Origin: Komagataeibacter diospyri
GTDB taxonomy: Bacteria > Pseudomonadota > Alphaproteobacteria > Acetobacterales > Acetobacteraceae
Direction of reading: 5' to 3'
Length of the DNA: 51,049 nt
NCBI RefSeq assembly: GCF_006538165.1
Contig: NZ_BDLU01000006.1
Coordinates: 1-51,049 of the forward strand
Under the pieces are notes generated by a model. It saw only the letters and a list, made by a program, of their open reading frames with translations. It was not told where the DNA came from and ran no database searches. Positions 17,478 through 26,266 of this stretch are shown here, one piece after another. The position numbers and the translations under genes were made by a program. The first letter of the stretch is position 1; the number at the start of each line of letters is the position of its first letter.

Positions 17478-19281
17478 CGTCCCTGTCGCACAGATGCGGC
17501 GCCCGGGTATGCCCCGTGGTCTGTCGCTGTCACGCCTGTGGGCGCTGGTCTGTAATCCGGCACCCGGTCGGCTGGGTTATGCCCTGCGTATGGCGGCGGG
17601 GTGCACCACCACCGTGCTGGTGGGAGAAATATGGCAGGTGCCCGACCTGGCCGTGCCTGCTCTGGTGACCATGGCGCTGTGGCAGAAAGACCGGGTGACG
17701 AATGTGCTGGCGGCAGTGGGCATCAACATCTTCGTCGTGTTCCTGCTGGCTTTCGTGTTCGGGCTGGTCCGTCTGACTCTGGACCACCCGATGGGGCTGG
17801 TCATCATCATTACGCTGCTGTCGTTCGGGTTTTTCTTTATGGGTTCGGCAAGCAAGCTCAGGCCTGTCGCCTACGTGCTCGGCCTGACCGTCGTGTATGC
17901 GCTGATTGCCATCGATCAGGTACCGGTGGGTGAAATCGTGACCCGTGCCGTACTGTATGCCGATCTGTTCCTTGCCGTGCCCGGCGTGGTGATGGTTGTG
18001 CTCGGGCTGCTGATCTGTCCTTCGCCCAAAACGGTTCTGACGGATGGCATTGCAGCGCGTCTCAACCTGTCCATCAGCCTGCTGCGGAACCCTGATGACA
18101 GGCTGATCGACCATGCCACGGGTCTGCTGCGCGCCGGGCCTGCCGAAATGATGGGCAATGTGAAAATGGCGGGACTGGAAAAGATCTGGTCACCTCATGA
18201 TCTTGCCTGCCTGCAGCAGGCCGCCAATGCCAGCGTCGCGGTGCTGGTGCTGGCGATTGATGCAGCACGCGCGCAGGCCACCGCACCGCCCGAACTGGTC
18301 GCAACACTGGGCGATATGGCGGCTATGTTCGAAGAGGGTGACTATCCTGTCGATATCCCCCTTCCCGCCCCCGTTGAGGACAGCGCCACCCTGCATGACC
18401 TTGCGGCCCTGTTGCCGACATTTACAACGCCAGCCGGAGCGCAACCGGAAAAAACGGGCGGCCCTGCAGGTTTTTTTGCCCCTGATGCATTCACCAGCCC
18501 CACTCATGTCCGCTTTGCGGTCAAGGGCACGGCTGCTGTCATGTGCAGCTACCTTTTGTTCAAGATGCTGGACTGGCCGGGTATCCACACCTGCATCATC
18601 ACCTGTTTCATCGTGGCACTTCCCACCACGGGCGAAATGATCTCCAAACTGACGCTGCGCATCACCGGGGCGCTGATCGGGGGAGCGATCGGGATCCTGG
18701 GCATCATTTTCGTCATGCCGCATCTGGATGGCGTTACGGGTTTTCTGGTTCTTGTCTTTGTCGTCTCCCTGCTCGGGGCATGGATCAAGACTGGTGATGC
18801 CCGGATCGCCTATGCCGGTTTCCAGATTGGCCTTGCCTTCTACCTGACCGACCTCAAGGGCTATGGGCCAACCAGTGACATGGCGACGGCGCGGGACCGC
18901 ATCGTGGGCATCATGATCGGTAATTTCATTACTTACGCCGTCTTCACCAGTTTCTGGCCCGCCAGTGCGCGTGACGCGATACCGGGGAAACTTGCAGCCC
19001 TGTTCGGCCTCCTGCACCGGCAGGCGGATGCGCCCGTTCTCCAGCATCGCGAAGCCCTGTTTGCCCGGGTACAGGGCGCGATGGCGGCTGCGGAACTGGC
19101 GGTGGAATACACCCGGGCCGAACCGGTGCCCCCGGGCGACGATGCGGACCGGCGCAATACCCAGCTTGCAACATGGCACGATACGCTGGCGCAGGCCGGA
19201 TGCCTGGGCACCACGCTGCTGGGCCACACTCTGCCTGATACGGCTGCACGGATCGAACAACTGGAACATAGCGCCCGATGA
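17458..19281 (+). CDS. FUSC-family efflux transporter (AaeB/fusaric acid resistance type)
   Basis: This 607-aa inner-membrane protein has two membrane blocks of about five spans each (residues about 40-200 and 370-520) separated by a soluble domain, the normal FUSC layout. Recognisable stretches are GYALRMAAGCTTTVLVGEIW, the ALWQKDRVTNVLAAVGINIF segment and the second-block start VRFAVKGTAAVMCSYLLFKM. Relatives export aromatic carboxylates such as p-hydroxybenzoate or fusaric acid; the substrate here is unknown. The start ATG at 17458 lies inside the HlyD gene, and the stop overlaps the outer-membrane factor start by 4 bp. For a host rich in organic acids and phenolics, export of toxic carboxylates is plausible. 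Confidence 0.9.
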   Translation: MAPPATNVPVAQMRRPGMPRGLSLSRLWALVCNPAPGRLGYALRMAAGCTTTVLVGEIWQVPDLAVPALVTMALWQKDRVTNVLAAVGINIFVVFLLAFVFGLVRLTLDHPMGLVIIITLLSFGFFFMGSASKLRPVAYVLGLTVVYALIAIDQVPVGEIVTRAVLYADLFLAVPGVVMVVLGLLICPSPKTVLTDGIAARLNLSISLLRNPDDRLIDHATGLLRAGPAEMMGNVKMAGLEKIWSPHDLACLQQAANASVAVLVLAIDAARAQATAPPELVATLGDMAAMFEEGDYPVDIPLPAPVEDSATLHDLAALLPTFTTPAGAQPEKTGGPAGFFAPDAFTSPTHVRFAVKGTAAVMCSYLLFKMLDWPGIHTCIITCFIVALPTTGEMISKLTLRITGALIGGAIGILGIIFVMPHLDGVTGFLVLVFVVSLLGAWIKTGDARIAYAGFQIGLAFYLTDLKGYGPTSDMATARDRIVGIMIGNFITYAVFTSFWPASARDAIPGKLAALFGLLHRQADAPVLQHREALFARVQGAMAAAELAVEYTRAEPVPPGDDADRRNTQLATWHDTLAQAGCLGTTLLGHTLPDTAARIEQLEHSAR

Positions 19282-20900
19282 ACCGTCCTGCTTTTTCCAT
19301 ACTGGCCGGTTACGCGATTGTTGTCCTGTGCGGGTGCGCCACGCATGAACTGGCCAGTGCCCCGGCCAGTCCGGACAGCCCGTGGCAGCCCAGCCAGACC
19401 GCCAGCGGTGAAATCCAGCCCGGCCGTGCGGCCCGGCATGGGCTGCTGATGCCACCGGGCTTCACCCTGCCCTCCAACAGCCAGATCCAGGTGCGGCCCC
19501 CCGATACGGCCATTACCGCACAGGCCGGGCATGCCTACGGGCTGGCGGAACTGATTGACATTGCCCAGTCGGCCAACCCCGATACGCGCCGGGCGTGGGA
19601 TACGGCGCGCGATGCGGCTCTGGCTGTGGGCATTACCAAAAGTACCTACCTGCCCCGACTGACGGCAACCGTGGTGGGTGGCTACAATCACACCCGCAAC
19701 AATGGTGACAACCCTTCCATCAGTAATGGCGGGGCGGCAGGCGATGCCTTCAATGGCGGGGTGACCAGTTTCAATAATCTTGTCGGTGGCGTTCGCAACG
19801 CCGGTTCGGGTGCGGGCGAAATCCAGACGGTAGGACTGGAATGGCTTCTGTTTGATTTTGGCAAGCGTGAAGCCGTGCTGGCCGCGATGCGGCAGGGACA
19901 GATCGGGGCCAATATCCTGTTTACCGCTGCCCACCAGAAAATCATTTATGGTGTTACCATCGCCTTCTATGCCCACGCGGCGGCGGCTTCCCGCGTGCAC
20001 TGGCTTGAACAGGCGCTGGAAAATGCCCGGCGGGTGGAGGATGCCGCACAGGCGCGGCTGAAACATGGGCAGGGCACGGTCGTGGATGCGACACAGGCCG
20101 GCCAGGCCACGGCCCAGACTGAACTCCGTCTTGTGCAGGCGCAGGGCGATGTGGAGAATACCTATCTGGAACTGGTCAATGCGATGGGCATCTCCCCCCG
20201 CACCCGTATGCAGACCGAGAATGTATCGGACCGGCCCCTTATGCTGGATGATACCCGACTGAGTGATGCCTTTGTCCAGCAGGCGGTTTCGCGCCGGGCA
20301 GATGTGCTGGCGGCTTACGCCAGCGTGAAAGCCGCCCAGAGTCAGGTTGCCGCAGCCAGAAGCGAATTCCTGCCCAAGATCTTTGTGACTGGCAATGTTG
20401 CCTATACCACCGGTCGGCTGGCGCTGTCTTCCGTGCCGGGGGTCGGCAGTGATAGCCCGCCCACCCTCAACCTGTCCTCCAACGCGCTCAGCAGCGTGAT
20501 TTTGGGCGGGATCAGCGTGCCGATCTTTGATGGCGGCATGCGGGCGGCCCAGCTCAGGCAGGCGCAGGACCGGGCGGATAGCGCCAGCGCCACATTACAG
20601 AAAACGGTGGATGCATCCGTCAAACAGATCGTGGCGGCAGAAAACGCCCTGCACACCAGCCTGAGCGCCTACAGTGCATCCGGCAGGCTGGAGACAGCGA
20701 CACGGACAGCGTTCGATGCAGCTTATGCCGCCTATCGCAATGGTGTGGGGTCCATCATACAGACATCCATGGCCCAGAACGGCCTTCTGGATGCGACCCT
20801 CAGCCATTCCGATGCCTATTACGCCGCCCTGATCGCTGCGGCCAGCCTGGCATTTGCTACCGGGTCACTTGATCAGGCGCCGGCTGAATACGCGCCCTGA
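19278..20900 (+). CDS. NodT-type outer-membrane efflux lipoprotein (TolC superfamily)
   Basis: This 540-aa outer-membrane factor has a lipoprotein signal peptide with lipobox VLCGC (lipidated Cys20). Two OEP repeats follow with long helices (RVHWLEQALENARRVEDAAQ near residue 240, VKQIVAAENALHTSLSAYSA near residue 455). The substrate-channel motif region SVPIFDGGMRAAQLRQA is typical of NodT proteins. It is about 50 residues longer than common NodT proteins, mostly through a Pro/Gln-rich N-terminal linker and a Gly/Asn-rich loop around residues 140-180. It ends the DUF1656-HlyD-FUSC operon. After the stop there is about 100 bp of featureless DNA before the IS3 relic. Confidence 0.9.
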   Translation: MNRPAFSILAGYAIVVLCGCATHELASAPASPDSPWQPSQTASGEIQPGRAARHGLLMPPGFTLPSNSQIQVRPPDTAITAQAGHAYGLAELIDIAQSANPDTRRAWDTARDAALAVGITKSTYLPRLTATVVGGYNHTRNNGDNPSISNGGAAGDAFNGGVTSFNNLVGGVRNAGSGAGEIQTVGLEWLLFDFGKREAVLAAMRQGQIGANILFTAAHQKIIYGVTIAFYAHAAAASRVHWLEQALENARRVEDAAQARLKHGQGTVVDATQAGQATAQTELRLVQAQGDVENTYLELVNAMGISPRTRMQTENVSDRPLMLDDTRLSDAFVQQAVSRRADVLAAYASVKAAQSQVAAARSEFLPKIFVTGNVAYTTGRLALSSVPGVGSDSPPTLNLSSNALSSVILGGISVPIFDGGMRAAQLRQAQDRADSASATLQKTVDASVKQIVAAENALHTSLSAYSASGRLETATRTAFDAAYAAYRNGVGSIIQTSMAQNGLLDATLSHSDAYYAALIAAASLAFATGSLDQAPAEYAP

Positions 20901-21009
20901 GCGTTGATACGGAGCACGGTCCCCGAGATGAAAAACACCCGGCTCATTTACTGACTGGACGTGTCACGGTTTAATTCCGGACTACGGATGATCTGTTAAG
21001 CGGCGTTGC

Positions 21010-21655
21010 TCTCATAATCCAGAGGGCTTTTCCATTATAGTGCGGAACGCCGCCTCTGCGGATTGCAAAAAATCGTTGATATGGCATGTGATGGTCTGCA
21101 CGACCTTCTGACGCGTCATCCGTGCCTGCCGCCACAGGAGTTCAGCCTTCAGGGCCTTGAAGAAGCCCTCCGTGACAGCATTGTTCCAGCAGTTTCCTTT
21201 TCTGCTCATGGATACGATAAAACCATGAGCAGAAAGGAGCCGACGATAATTCTCTGAACAATACTGACTGCCACGATCGTCATGATGCACACCCTTCTGT
21301 AGGTGACGTAAGGCAATGGCTTGTTTCAACGCTGTGACAGCAGGATTCGCGTCATACGGACATTGAGGTTCCATCCGATAATCCCCGCCGTGAGAACAGA
21401 TCAGGGACCACAGACAGATAAACCCAGCTTTCACGTGTCCAGATGTATGTGATGTCTGCTGTCCATTTCTGGCTGACGGCTGTTGCCGAGAAATCCTGTC
21501 CCAGCAGGTTGGGTTCAGTGGCATGATGGTAAGTACTACTGGTGGTCACTTGCGCTGTCGTGTCCTGACAAAACGAATGTCATTCTCATGCATCAGGCGT
21601 CCGCAGCCTTGAGTTCCTCTGTTATTCGTGTGAGCAACTCGGCCAGTAGACCATC
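21010..21655 (-). pseudogene. IS3-family transposase OrfB, multiply frameshifted
   Basis: Pieces of one OrfB can be read in order on the minus strand in different frames. They are TRITEELKAAD, RLMHENDIRFVRTRQRK, TEPNLLGQDFSATAVSQKW and DITYIWTRESWVYLSVV (first Asp). Then come HHDDRGSQYCSENYRRLL (second Asp) and NNAVTEGFFKALKAELL (Glu), ending EKPSGL at the TGA at 21012. At least two frameshifts (near 21560 and 21365) and an internal deletion near 21600 inactivate it. The copy belongs to a different subgroup from the IS3 element at the left edge. Its upstream end runs into an IS5 relic on the other strand. Confidence 0.8.
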
Positions 21656-21856
21656 GAAATCGTCAGGCGCTCCGACAGGGCGGTGGGTTTTGTTGTCCTG
21701 CCCAAACGCTGGATCGTGGAACACAGCTTTGCCTGGCCTGGTCGTAGCCGTCGCCTCAGCAGAAAGGTCGAGGCGACAGTTTCATCTTCACATGCCTGGC
21801 TGATTATCGCCCATATCCGCAGAGTTGTGCGGAAAATCGCTCAGGTCGCTTTTTGA
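21653..21856 (+). pseudogene. C-terminal remnant of an IS5-family transposase
   Basis: From 21653 to the TGA at 21854 the plus strand reads IEIVRRSDRAVGFVVLPKRW, then VEHSFAWPGRSRRLSRKVEA and on to RRVVRKIAQVAF. This is the Glu-containing end (VVExxFxWxxRxRRLxxD) of IS5 transposases. The N-terminal two thirds are missing and the fragment abuts the IS3 relic, so one insertion probably landed in the other. The following 180 bp to the recombinase gene hold nothing I can identify. Confidence 0.65.
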
Positions 21857-22039
21857 ATCAGGCTCTAAAAGGCAGAGATGATCGTGCTGTCGGACATAAT
21901 GTATTCTGCAATACCTGCCTATACTGGCAATGGGGAACAGAAAATCCTAAATAAACGGTAACTGATCTGGCAGTTGAATCGATAATCATAACTTTTTCCA
22001 CTGCTACAGATCATATCAGTATCACATCGCAAGAAATTC

Positions 22040-22600
22040 TTACTTGTTATTGGTGACCGCCCGATAGATGGTGGCCTTATGCACGCCAAAACGGGCCGCG
22101 ACTTCTGAAATGGAGATGTTCTCGTCCCGGACAAGCTTCTGGATCGTCGCAATCTGCTCAGCGCTGAGCTTGGCAGGCCGACCAAGATGCACACCCCGTT
22201 CCTTGGCCCGTTTCCTGCCTGTTTCCGTAAGGTTCCGGCTTAATGCGCGCTCGAATTCGGCAATGCCGGCAAAAACACCAAGAATCATCTGTCCATAGGG
22301 AACGGTGGTATCGGCCCAGGGTTCACACAGGGAACGCAGCCCTGCCCCCTTTTCACGCAGTCGATCGGCCACCTCCAGCAGGTGGGGCGTTGACCAGGCA
22401 AGACGGTCCAGAGAATAGACAATCAAAGTATCGTCAGAAGAAAGTTCCGTCAGGATGCGACCCAGAACGGGCCAGTCCCTGCTCATCGTAGGAACTTTTT
22501 CCTCATATATTTTTTTACAACCCGCCTTTCGGAGCGCTTCTACCTGATGGAGAAGCGTCTGTTCTTCCGCATTTTCGCGCGCGTACCCGATCAGCATCAT
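22040..22600 (-). CDS. Serine-recombinase (resolvase/invertase) homologue lacking catalytic residues
   Basis: This 186-aa protein has the full Tn3-resolvase/Hin layout: catalytic-type domain (residues 1-100), long E helix (MILGVFAGIAEFERALSRNL) and C-terminal HTH (LSAEQIATIQKLVRDENISI, then EVAARFGVHKATIYR). The active site is altered. The expected YARVSTxxQ is YARENAEEQ, so the nucleophilic Ser10 is Asn10. DRPxL is DWPVL, replacing Arg45 of gamma-delta resolvase by Trp43. LDRLGRS is LDRLAWS, replacing Arg71 by Trp69. Arg8, Asp65-Arg66 and the AEFER pair remain. Dimerisation and DNA binding may persist while strand cleavage should not. The frame is otherwise intact. A spaced dyad lies just upstream (22607-22654). 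It stands alone, with no Tn3 transposase. Confidence 0.88.
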   Translation of the reverse strand: MMLIGYARENAEEQTLLHQVEALRKAGCKKIYEEKVPTMSRDWPVLGRILTELSSDDTLIVYSLDRLAWSTPHLLEVADRLREKGAGLRSLCEPWADTTVPYGQMILGVFAGIAEFERALSRNLTETGRKRAKERGVHLGRPAKLSAEQIATIQKLVRDENISISEVAARFGVHKATIYRAVTNNK

Positions 22601-22606
22601 ATTATT

Positions 22607-22654
22607 CGTTTATATTGGCACATCAGTCTTATTTTATAGACGATTGTATAAACG
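22607..22654. promoter_or_regulatory. Possible recombinase binding dyad
   Basis: CGTTTATA (22607-22614) is repeated inverted as TATAAACG (22647-22654) with a 32-bp spacer, starting 7 bp upstream of the recombinase start. Resolvases usually bind res subsites made of two inverted 12-bp half-sites with short AT-rich spacers close to their own gene and repress it. The wider spacing here is unusual, so this is a weak call. The rest of 22601-22860 is AT-rich without a gene. Confidence 0.3.
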
Positions 22655-22860
22655 CATAGCCAGAATTTTTTTTGTTTTCAAATAACGGGTCTTATGCAAC
22701 AATAAATTCCGTTATCTCCTCATCACCTCCACCACCATGCGGTTTCACATCGGGCAGAAAGGCCACGCCACAAATATTTCATATTTTGGCCCAATAGCCA
22801 GCGGTCAGAAAAACCGGAACTTCCTTGCTGGTGCGAGTATTTTTGAGACAGGCGATACAT

Positions 22861-23550
22861 ATGAAAATGGTAACGGATAACGGTCACTCCCTTGTGGTCA
22901 GCACAGACGAGACCGCAGTCAGAGACGGCTTTTTCATCTGGGGAAACGTGATCGAAATTGTAAAAAGATCACTTCCCCTGTCACGCAGGTCGGATCTGTC
23001 TTCCTATCGTTTCATAATAGGGCCACGGGCCTGGGTCCGCACGAACCTGATTGATCTGGCCCGGTGGAGCAGTTGGGAATACGTCCTGCAGGGGGGAACG
23101 CTGGAAATCGACAGTTTTGGCCCCCTTCAGGTGCTGTGGCTGCACCTGATTATTGATCAGGCGGGGGGAGAAATCATTTTCGGACCCAAGCATTCCGAAG
23201 CCGGACTTATCCTGATCGACATTACATTTGGCAGCCTGGACCGCACCGCGTCATTCAGCCTGGTATTCCGCGGCAACGAGACCCTGACGGCATCCTATGA
23301 TTCCGATACCTGCATCACACTGGTCGGGCTGCTTGCAGGATGCGGGCTTGAACAGGACTGCGCGGCATGGGCGGTCGTGCGTTGTGATGGGGACCCCTAT
23401 GGACTGTCCCATCCTGAAAACGGGCAGCAGGGGGGAGAAGGGACAGACACGTCCCCGCTTTTTCTCAAACGCTACCGGACACAGACCCCTCAGAACGGCA
23501 TCGTCATCCATTTACCCACCAGAACACAACAGACAGGCAGGCCAGACTAA
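22861..23550 (+). CDS. Unknown protein coupled to the GGDEF-EAL gene
   Basis: This 229-aa product is of no family I recognise. I chose the ATG at 22861 (MKMVTDNGHSLVV), preceded by an AGG 8 nt upstream, over an upstream GTG/CTG-type extension. There is no signal peptide or membrane segment, so it should be cytoplasmic. The middle is rich in alternating hydrophobic residues suggestive of beta strands (LEIDSFGPLQVLWLHLIIDQ, then EIIFGPKHSEAGLILIDI). The C-terminal 60 residues (HPENGQQGGEGTDTSP onward) look unstructured. The TAA overlaps the ATG of the c-di-GMP gene by one base, which implies translational coupling. It is therefore a candidate sensor, inhibitor or target-binding partner of that enzyme. 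Confidence 0.7.
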   Translation: MKMVTDNGHSLVVSTDETAVRDGFFIWGNVIEIVKRSLPLSRRSDLSSYRFIIGPRAWVRTNLIDLARWSSWEYVLQGGTLEIDSFGPLQVLWLHLIIDQAGGEIIFGPKHSEAGLILIDITFGSLDRTASFSLVFRGNETLTASYDSDTCITLVGLLAGCGLEQDCAAWAVVRCDGDPYGLSHPENGQQGGEGTDTSPLFLKRYRTQTPQNGIVIHLPTRTQQTGRPD

Positions 23551-26153
23551 TGGGCGAACGACAGACCTATCCCATTCCGGACAGACTGCTGGAAAGCATT
23601 GATACGGGTATCCTGCTTGTCAGCAATGATAATACAATCATCTTTGCCAATGATAACGCAACCCGTATCTGGGGTGGCCCCACGGCCGGGCTGGCCGGCC
23701 GGAAACTCGATATCCTCTTTCCCACCGGGACAGACATCCTGCCCTGTACCTTTGGTGAGAACCTGACACATGTCGCGCTGTGTCCATCCGGCGTATCAGG
23801 GGACAAGGTCTGTCGTTCCACTACGGAAAACCGCCGCCATCTGGCCCTGCTGCGGCATGATGGCACGGCGTTCTCCGCCGAACTGTCCGTGGCACGGATC
23901 GAGGGAGCCGGACAGCCGGTGTTTGTCATTTCCCTGCGCGACGTGACACGGAATCTGTCCCGGCATGAACAGGACCTTCAGTATGCCACCATTGTGCAAC
24001 GCAGCGCATGTGGCATCCTGATACTGGACAGCCAGTGCCGCATTACCTACGCCAATGCAGCGGCGGCCCGGTTTTCGGGTATCGGTGCCGAGGGTATGGA
24101 AGGGGCTGATTTCTCGGCTTTTCTTTCCGGCCGGCGGGACGATCTTGCAGCATTGCACGCATTCCGCCGTCGCCTGCAGCGCTGTAGGCCCTTTGAACTG
24201 GAAATCCATTCCCGCACCGATACGGGTCAGGACGTCTGGCTTCTGGCAACCATAACGCCCTTATGCAGCCCCTATGAGGAACTGCATGAAGTGATCGTGG
24301 TGCTGAATGACATTACTGGCAGCGAGCAGATAAAGGCGCTCCAGAAGGACATGATGGGGGCATTGACCAGCAACCTGTCCTTCAACGAAATCCTTGCTCT
24401 CATGTGCCGGCAGATTGAACGCATCGCGCCCGATGTCGTAACACAGATCGTGGTTGTGGATGAGGCACGGCGCATGCACCCCGCAGGCAGGGCACGGCTG
24501 CCTGCACAGATTGCCGAAGTCTGCGCGGACCTGCAGATTGGCCCCGAGGTCGGGTCATGCGGCACGGCGCTGTTCACAGGCAGGGAAGTGGTCACGCCAG
24601 ACATTGAAGCCGATCCGAAATGGAAGGGTTTCTGGCAGTTTGTCGTCCCGCATGGCCTCATGGCCTGCTGGTCGGTGCCGATCCTGCTGCGTGATGGCCG
24701 GGTAGGAGGCAGCCTGGCTTTCTATTTCCGTGCCAAGCGCGCACCGGGCAGATGGCATCGCCGGATTGCCGATGCCTGCCTGCATCTGTGCGCACTTGCC
24801 ATCGAGCAGCAACGCTCGCGTGAGGATCTCGCACGGCTTACGCAGTATGACACACTGACGGGCCTGCCCAACCGGACCGGGCTGCGCCACGGTATCAGGC
24901 AGCGGGCGGCACGTGCGCGGCATGAAAACCTGCTGGCCCTGATCATTAACCTTGATCAGTTCCGGACCATCAATAACGGATTGGGGCGCCCGGCGGGTGA
25001 CAGGCTGCTGGCGGTGCTGGCCAGGCGGCTATCCGGTCTCATTTCCACTGATGACCTGCTGGCCCGCAGCGGAGGTGACGAATTCACCCTGATCACGACT
25101 GGTGGTGTGGAGCGGGCCACGGCACTGGCCGATGCCGTCATGAAAGCCGTGACGGAGCCGGTCATGATTGACGAGGTTCCTGTCACCATTACGGCCAGTA
25201 TCGGTATTGCGGATAATAACGGCGGCCTGCAGGAGTCAGAATTACTCATGCAGCAGGCGGAAACGGCCCTGTCACAGGCAAAAAATTCCGACCGAAACTG
25301 CTACCGTTTTTTCAGCGAGGAAATGAACCGGCAGGCGGCGGACCAGATCCTGCTGGCCAACGCGCTGAAGGAGGCGATCAGGACAGATCAGCTCTATCTG
25401 GTATACCAGCCGCAGGTCCATGCCGCGACTGGCAGGCTGGAAGGGGTGGAAGCCCTGGCCCGATGGACCGACCCTGCCCTGGGCATGATATCACCGGGCC
25501 GTTTTATACCCGTGGCGGAAGAAACCGGGCAGATCGAAGCAATCGGACTGTGGTCACTGCGTGCGGCCTGTCGGCAGATGGCCATATGGATGCGGGCAAG
25601 AATCGAAATTCCGGTCGTCTCGGTCAATATATCCGCGCTGCATTTCAGAAATCCTGATCTGCCGCGCCTGATTGGTGATATTCTGAATGCAAGCGGTATT
25701 CCTCCCCAGCGCCTGACCATCGAACTGACGGAAAGTGCGATGATAGAGAATTATGAGCAGACCCTTGTTGCCGCGCAGGCGATCCGGGCAATGGGTATCG
25801 GGCTTTCCATGGATGACTTCGGAACCGGTTTTTCCAGCCTGTCGAACCTGGCAAACCTGCCGCTTAACGAACTCAAGATTGACCGGAGCTTCATGGATGG
25901 CTTTGAACCGACGGGCAAGGTTCACTCAGTAGTCACAGCCATCATCCGGATCGGGCGGAGCCTGGGCATGACAGTGGTGGCGGAAGGCGTGGAAACGCAG
26001 GCGCAGCTTGACCTGCTCCGGCAGATCAACTGCGACGTGATACAGGGATATTTCTTTTCCAGGCCGCTGGGTGTGCAGGATCTTGAAGCATGGCTGCATG
26101 CGCGCCCGGATACCGGGTGCTCACAACCCGGCAGTCAACATGATGCTGCTTGA
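23550..26153 (+). CDS. PAS-PAS-GAF-GGDEF-EAL cyclic-di-GMP enzyme
   Basis: This 867-aa cytoplasmic protein has domains in order: PAS (about 8-125, IPDRLLESIDTGILLVSNDN), PAS (about 136-255, IVQRSACGILILDSQCRITY) and GAF (about 265-420, VGSCGTALFTGREVVTPDI). GGDEF follows (about 430-595, SGGDEF with Gly508) and then EAL (about 605-865, EALAR at 634). The diguanylate-cyclase signature is intact. The allosteric I-site position reads STDD instead of RxxD, so product inhibition is probably lost. The EAL domain keeps its catalytic set: EAL Glu, NISALHF Asn, ELTES Glu, DDFGTGFSSL, LKID, AEGVET and QGYFFSRP. Both activities are thus possible. In cellulose-making Komagataeibacter, composite PAS-GGDEF-EAL proteins set the c-di-GMP level that activates cellulose synthase. 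A role here is inferred. No heme ligand can be assigned. Confidence 0.93.
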   Translation: MGERQTYPIPDRLLESIDTGILLVSNDNTIIFANDNATRIWGGPTAGLAGRKLDILFPTGTDILPCTFGENLTHVALCPSGVSGDKVCRSTTENRRHLALLRHDGTAFSAELSVARIEGAGQPVFVISLRDVTRNLSRHEQDLQYATIVQRSACGILILDSQCRITYANAAAARFSGIGAEGMEGADFSAFLSGRRDDLAALHAFRRRLQRCRPFELEIHSRTDTGQDVWLLATITPLCSPYEELHEVIVVLNDITGSEQIKALQKDMMGALTSNLSFNEILALMCRQIERIAPDVVTQIVVVDEARRMHPAGRARLPAQIAEVCADLQIGPEVGSCGTALFTGREVVTPDIEADPKWKGFWQFVVPHGLMACWSVPILLRDGRVGGSLAFYFRAKRAPGRWHRRIADACLHLCALAIEQQRSREDLARLTQYDTLTGLPNRTGLRHGIRQRAARARHENLLALIINLDQFRTINNGLGRPAGDRLLAVLARRLSGLISTDDLLARSGGDEFTLITTGGVERATALADAVMKAVTEPVMIDEVPVTITASIGIADNNGGLQESELLMQQAETALSQAKNSDRNCYRFFSEEMNRQAADQILLANALKEAIRTDQLYLVYQPQVHAATGRLEGVEALARWTDPALGMISPGRFIPVAEETGQIEAIGLWSLRAACRQMAIWMRARIEIPVVSVNISALHFRNPDLPRLIGDILNASGIPPQRLTIELTESAMIENYEQTLVAAQAIRAMGIGLSMDDFGTGFSSLSNLANLPLNELKIDRSFMDGFEPTGKVHSVVTAIIRIGRSLGMTVVAEGVETQAQLDLLRQINCDVIQGYFFSRPLGVQDLEAWLHARPDTGCSQPGSQHDAA

Positions 26154-26266
26154 GACGGGCATGAATAATGGCGTGATGACGACGGGAAGATGCCCCCCGG
26201 TTACCAATTCTTTACAATAAAAGCTTTCCTATCGGATTTGGAGCTTTATCTGTTGCAGGACCGGAC

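Noticed and set aside
18190..19455. 421-aa open frame antisense to the FUSC and NodT genes
   Set aside because: It is a shadow of two well-supported overlapping genes, rich in His/Gln/Arg, with no recognisable domain.
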